A program made the translations under genes and the position numbers. Positions 6,360-7,569 of a stretch of DNA of 7,569 bases are shown piece after piece (position 1 is the stretch's first letter; each line of letters begins with the position of its first letter). The stretch is taken from contig JAATFR010000270.1 of assembly GCA_015655095.1 (NCBI GenBank), positions 1 through 7,569 of the forward strand, written 5' to 3'. Below the pieces are notes generated by a model. That model saw only the letters and a program-made list of their open reading frames with translations. It was not told the DNA's origin and did not search any database. This stretch comes from Hyphomicrobiales bacterium (GTDB lineage Bacteria; Pseudomonadota; Alphaproteobacteria; Parvibaculales; Parvibaculaceae).

Positions 6360-6373
6360 GCCGGACAACCGGC
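6360..6373 (+). other. Small hairpin between antiporter and SDR
   Basis: GCCGG-ACAA-CCGGC forms a 5 bp all-GC stem with a 4 nt loop in the 47 bp gap between the antiporter stop and the SDR start. It lacks a T-run, so it is unlikely to be a full terminator. It could weaken read-through or protect the upstream message end. Confidence 0.3.
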
Positions 6374-6393
6374 CAAACAATCGGGAAGAGACC

Positions 6394-7164
6394 ATGGATC
6401 TGGGATTGAAGGGGCGTAACGCCGTCATCACCGGCGCAACGCGCGGCATCGGTCGCGCCATTGCGGAAACCTTTGCCGCCGAAGGCGTGAACGTCGCCAT
6501 CTGTGCCCGCAAGGCCGACGAGGTCGCCGAAGCGGTCGCCGCGCTTCAGGCAAAAGGGGTGAAAGCCATAGGGGGCGTCGCCGACATTGGGGATGAGGCG
6601 GGTTTCAAGGCGTGGATCGCGCAGGCGGGCGAGGAACTGGGCGGCATCGACATGCTGGTCTCCAACGCCAGCGCGCTCCAGAACGGCAATGCGGAAGAGG
6701 CGTGGAAGGCCTGTTTCGAGATCGACGTGCTCGGCGCGGTGCGCGCCGCCGATGCCGCCATGCCCTTTCTGCTGAAGGCCGCGGAAAAAACCGGGGATGC
6801 TTCCATCGTCATCATTTCATCCGTCTCGGCGGCAGAAACCACCTATGGCAACAGTTATGGCGCGATGAAGGCGGCCCAGATCCATCTGGCCAAGGGGTTG
6901 GCCAAGCAGTTCGCGGGTCAGCATGTCCGGGTCAATACGGTCTCTCCCGGTACGGTCTATTTCAAGGGCGGAGTCTGGGACATGATCGAGCAGCACATGC
7001 CCGACACTTTCAAGGATGCAATGAGCCGCAATCCGACAGGCCGCATGGCCACGCCACAGGACATTGCCAATTCCACCGTCTTCCTGTCGAGCCCTATGTC
7101 GTCCTTCACTACCGGCAGCAACCTGCTGATCGACGGGGGCTTGTCGAGCCGGGTCAATTACTGA
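6394..7164 (+). CDS. Short-chain dehydrogenase/reductase (SDR)
   Basis: The 256-residue protein is a classical SDR oxidoreductase. The nucleotide-binding TGATRGIG motif is at residues 13-20. CARKADE follows the second strand (37-43) and, having no acidic residue at the usual end of that strand but a basic Arg39-Lys40, hints at NADP(H). VADIG (62-66) is the adenine-side Asp motif. The catalytic set is Ser142/Ser143 in IISSVS, Tyr155 and Lys159 in YGAMK. The family NNAG motif appears as SNAS (90-93). The end LLIDGGLSSRVNY is typical. It would oxidise or reduce a hydroxyl/keto group, possibly a beta-oxidation or quinone-related intermediate, but the sequence does not show which. The ATG at 6394 follows GGGAAGAG. 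It lies 47 bp after the antiporter on the same strand and converges on rmuC. Confidence 0.92.
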   Translation: MDLGLKGRNAVITGATRGIGRAIAETFAAEGVNVAICARKADEVAEAVAALQAKGVKAIGGVADIGDEAGFKAWIAQAGEELGGIDMLVSNASALQNGNAEEAWKACFEIDVLGAVRAADAAMPFLLKAAEKTGDASIVIISSVSAAETTYGNSYGAMKAAQIHLAKGLAKQFAGQHVRVNTVSPGTVYFKGGVWDMIEQHMPDTFKDAMSRNPTGRMATPQDIANSTVFLSSPMSSFTTGSNLLIDGGLSSRVNY

Positions 7165-7172
7165 ACGAAATC

Positions 7173-7207
7173 GGGGACGCGCCCATGCCCGGCAAGGGCG
7201 CGTTCCT
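7173..7207. terminator. Two-way terminator hairpin between SDR and rmuC
   Basis: ACGCGCCC (7177-7184) pairs perfectly with GGGCGCGT (7196-7203) around an 11 nt loop. Pairing continues outward through four more positions (7173-7176 with 7204-7207), two of them G-U on the plus-strand RNA, for 12 bp in all. It lies between two convergent stop codons and reaches the first base of the rmuC stop. No clear T-run follows on either side, so it is a probable rather than textbook intrinsic terminator. Confidence 0.6.
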
Positions 7208-7569
7208 CAATCGATCAGCGAGGGCTGCGCGCGCTTTGCGGGCACAAGCGGTGTTTCGCCGTCCTCGCCCATCTCGACATCCTGAATCTTCTCGCCCCGT
7301 TTGCTGATCTGGTCGGTTGAAGTGCGGATTTCGCGGATGTCGCCTTCCGCCTGCTGGAAATGCTTGTCGAGATTGTCGACCCGCTTCTGGAGCCGGACCA
7401 CATCGTGAAGCAGCAGGCCGACATATTTCTGGATTACGCCGGCCTGTTCGCGCATCTGGCTGTCCTTCAGTACCGCGCGCACCGTGTTCAGCGTCGCCAT
7501 CAGGGTCGTCGGCGAAACGATCCAGACGCGCGCCTGATAGCTGCGGGTCACGACCTCGGGAAAGTTCGC
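7207..7569 (-). CDS. rmuC: DNA recombination protein RmuC, C-terminal part (partial)
   Basis: This is the last 120 residues of RmuC; the remainder lies beyond the right edge. The visible start ANFPEVVTRSYQARVWIVSP leads into the diagnostic block SPTTLMATLNTVRAVLKD (19-36), the end of the PD-(D/E)XK-like RmuC domain. A heptad-like helical stretch follows (about 53-95, HDVVRLQKRVDNLDKHFQQ), then a polar tail ending in AQPSLID. RmuC limits DNA inversions at short inverted repeats in E. coli and is proposed to be a nuclease, though its exact biochemistry is not settled. The frame continues without a stop to the window edge, so the GTG at 7551 is an internal codon, not a start. The gene converges on the SDR across the shared hairpin. 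Confidence 0.9.
   Translation of the reverse strand, partial: ANFPEVVTRSYQARVWIVSPTTLMATLNTVRAVLKDSQMREQAGVIQKYVGLLLHDVVRLQKRVDNLDKHFQQAEGDIREIRTSTDQISKRGEKIQDVEMGEDGETPLVPAKRAQPSLID

Noticed and set aside
6612..7307. 231-codon plus-strand frame overlapping the SDR
   Set aside because: Shifted-frame shadow of a clear SDR; composition is Arg/Gly/His-rich without recognisable motifs.
7207..7551. RmuC fragment as a stand-alone 114-residue gene starting at GTG 7551
   Set aside because: The frame runs upstream to the window edge with conserved RmuC residues, so this is the end of a longer gene.

Overview
The window is about 7.6 kb of dense, GC-rich chromosomal DNA. Protein content suggests an alphaproteobacterium, most likely a sphingomonad (Sphingobium/Novosphingobium type). 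The clues are a FATP-type acyl-CoA synthetase, a stand-alone Coq4-family protein, a FadE-type acyl-CoA dehydrogenase, a TusA-like carrier and a RmuC C-terminus typical of that class. The taxonomic call is an inference from protein resemblance. I see no RNA genes, insertion sequences, CRISPR arrays or phage genes.

The layout alternates divergent and convergent pairs. A partial acyl-CoA synthetase (minus, cut by the left edge) diverges from a small TusA-family gene (plus). The TusA gene converges on a Coq4-family gene (minus), and their stop codons abut with no spacer. The Coq4 gene diverges from a TetR regulator (plus) across 203 bp that carry a 7-2-7 inverted repeat, probably the TetR operator. 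TetR is followed after 14 bp by a GNAT acetyltransferase of the YncA/MnaT type. This gene converges on an acyl-CoA dehydrogenase (minus) with a 6 bp gap. The dehydrogenase diverges from a CPA1 K+/H+ antiporter (plus), which is followed by a short-chain dehydrogenase/reductase (plus). That pair converges on the 3' end of rmuC (minus, cut by the right edge) through a strong two-way hairpin.

The acyl-CoA synthetase, acyl-CoA dehydrogenase and SDR could activate and oxidise a fatty or other carboxylic acid. Acyl-CoA dehydrogenases pass electrons through ETF to ubiquinone, which gives a plausible but unproven reason for a quinone-biosynthesis-type gene and a TetR regulator to lie among them. The antiporter, GNAT and rmuC look like ordinary housekeeping neighbours.

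Nothing here is clearly a new system. The points most worth checking are the palindrome in the coq4/tetR gap, the abutting stop codons, the antiporter that seems to lack the RCK_C domain of E. coli CvrA, and the helix-G type of active site in the dehydrogenase.
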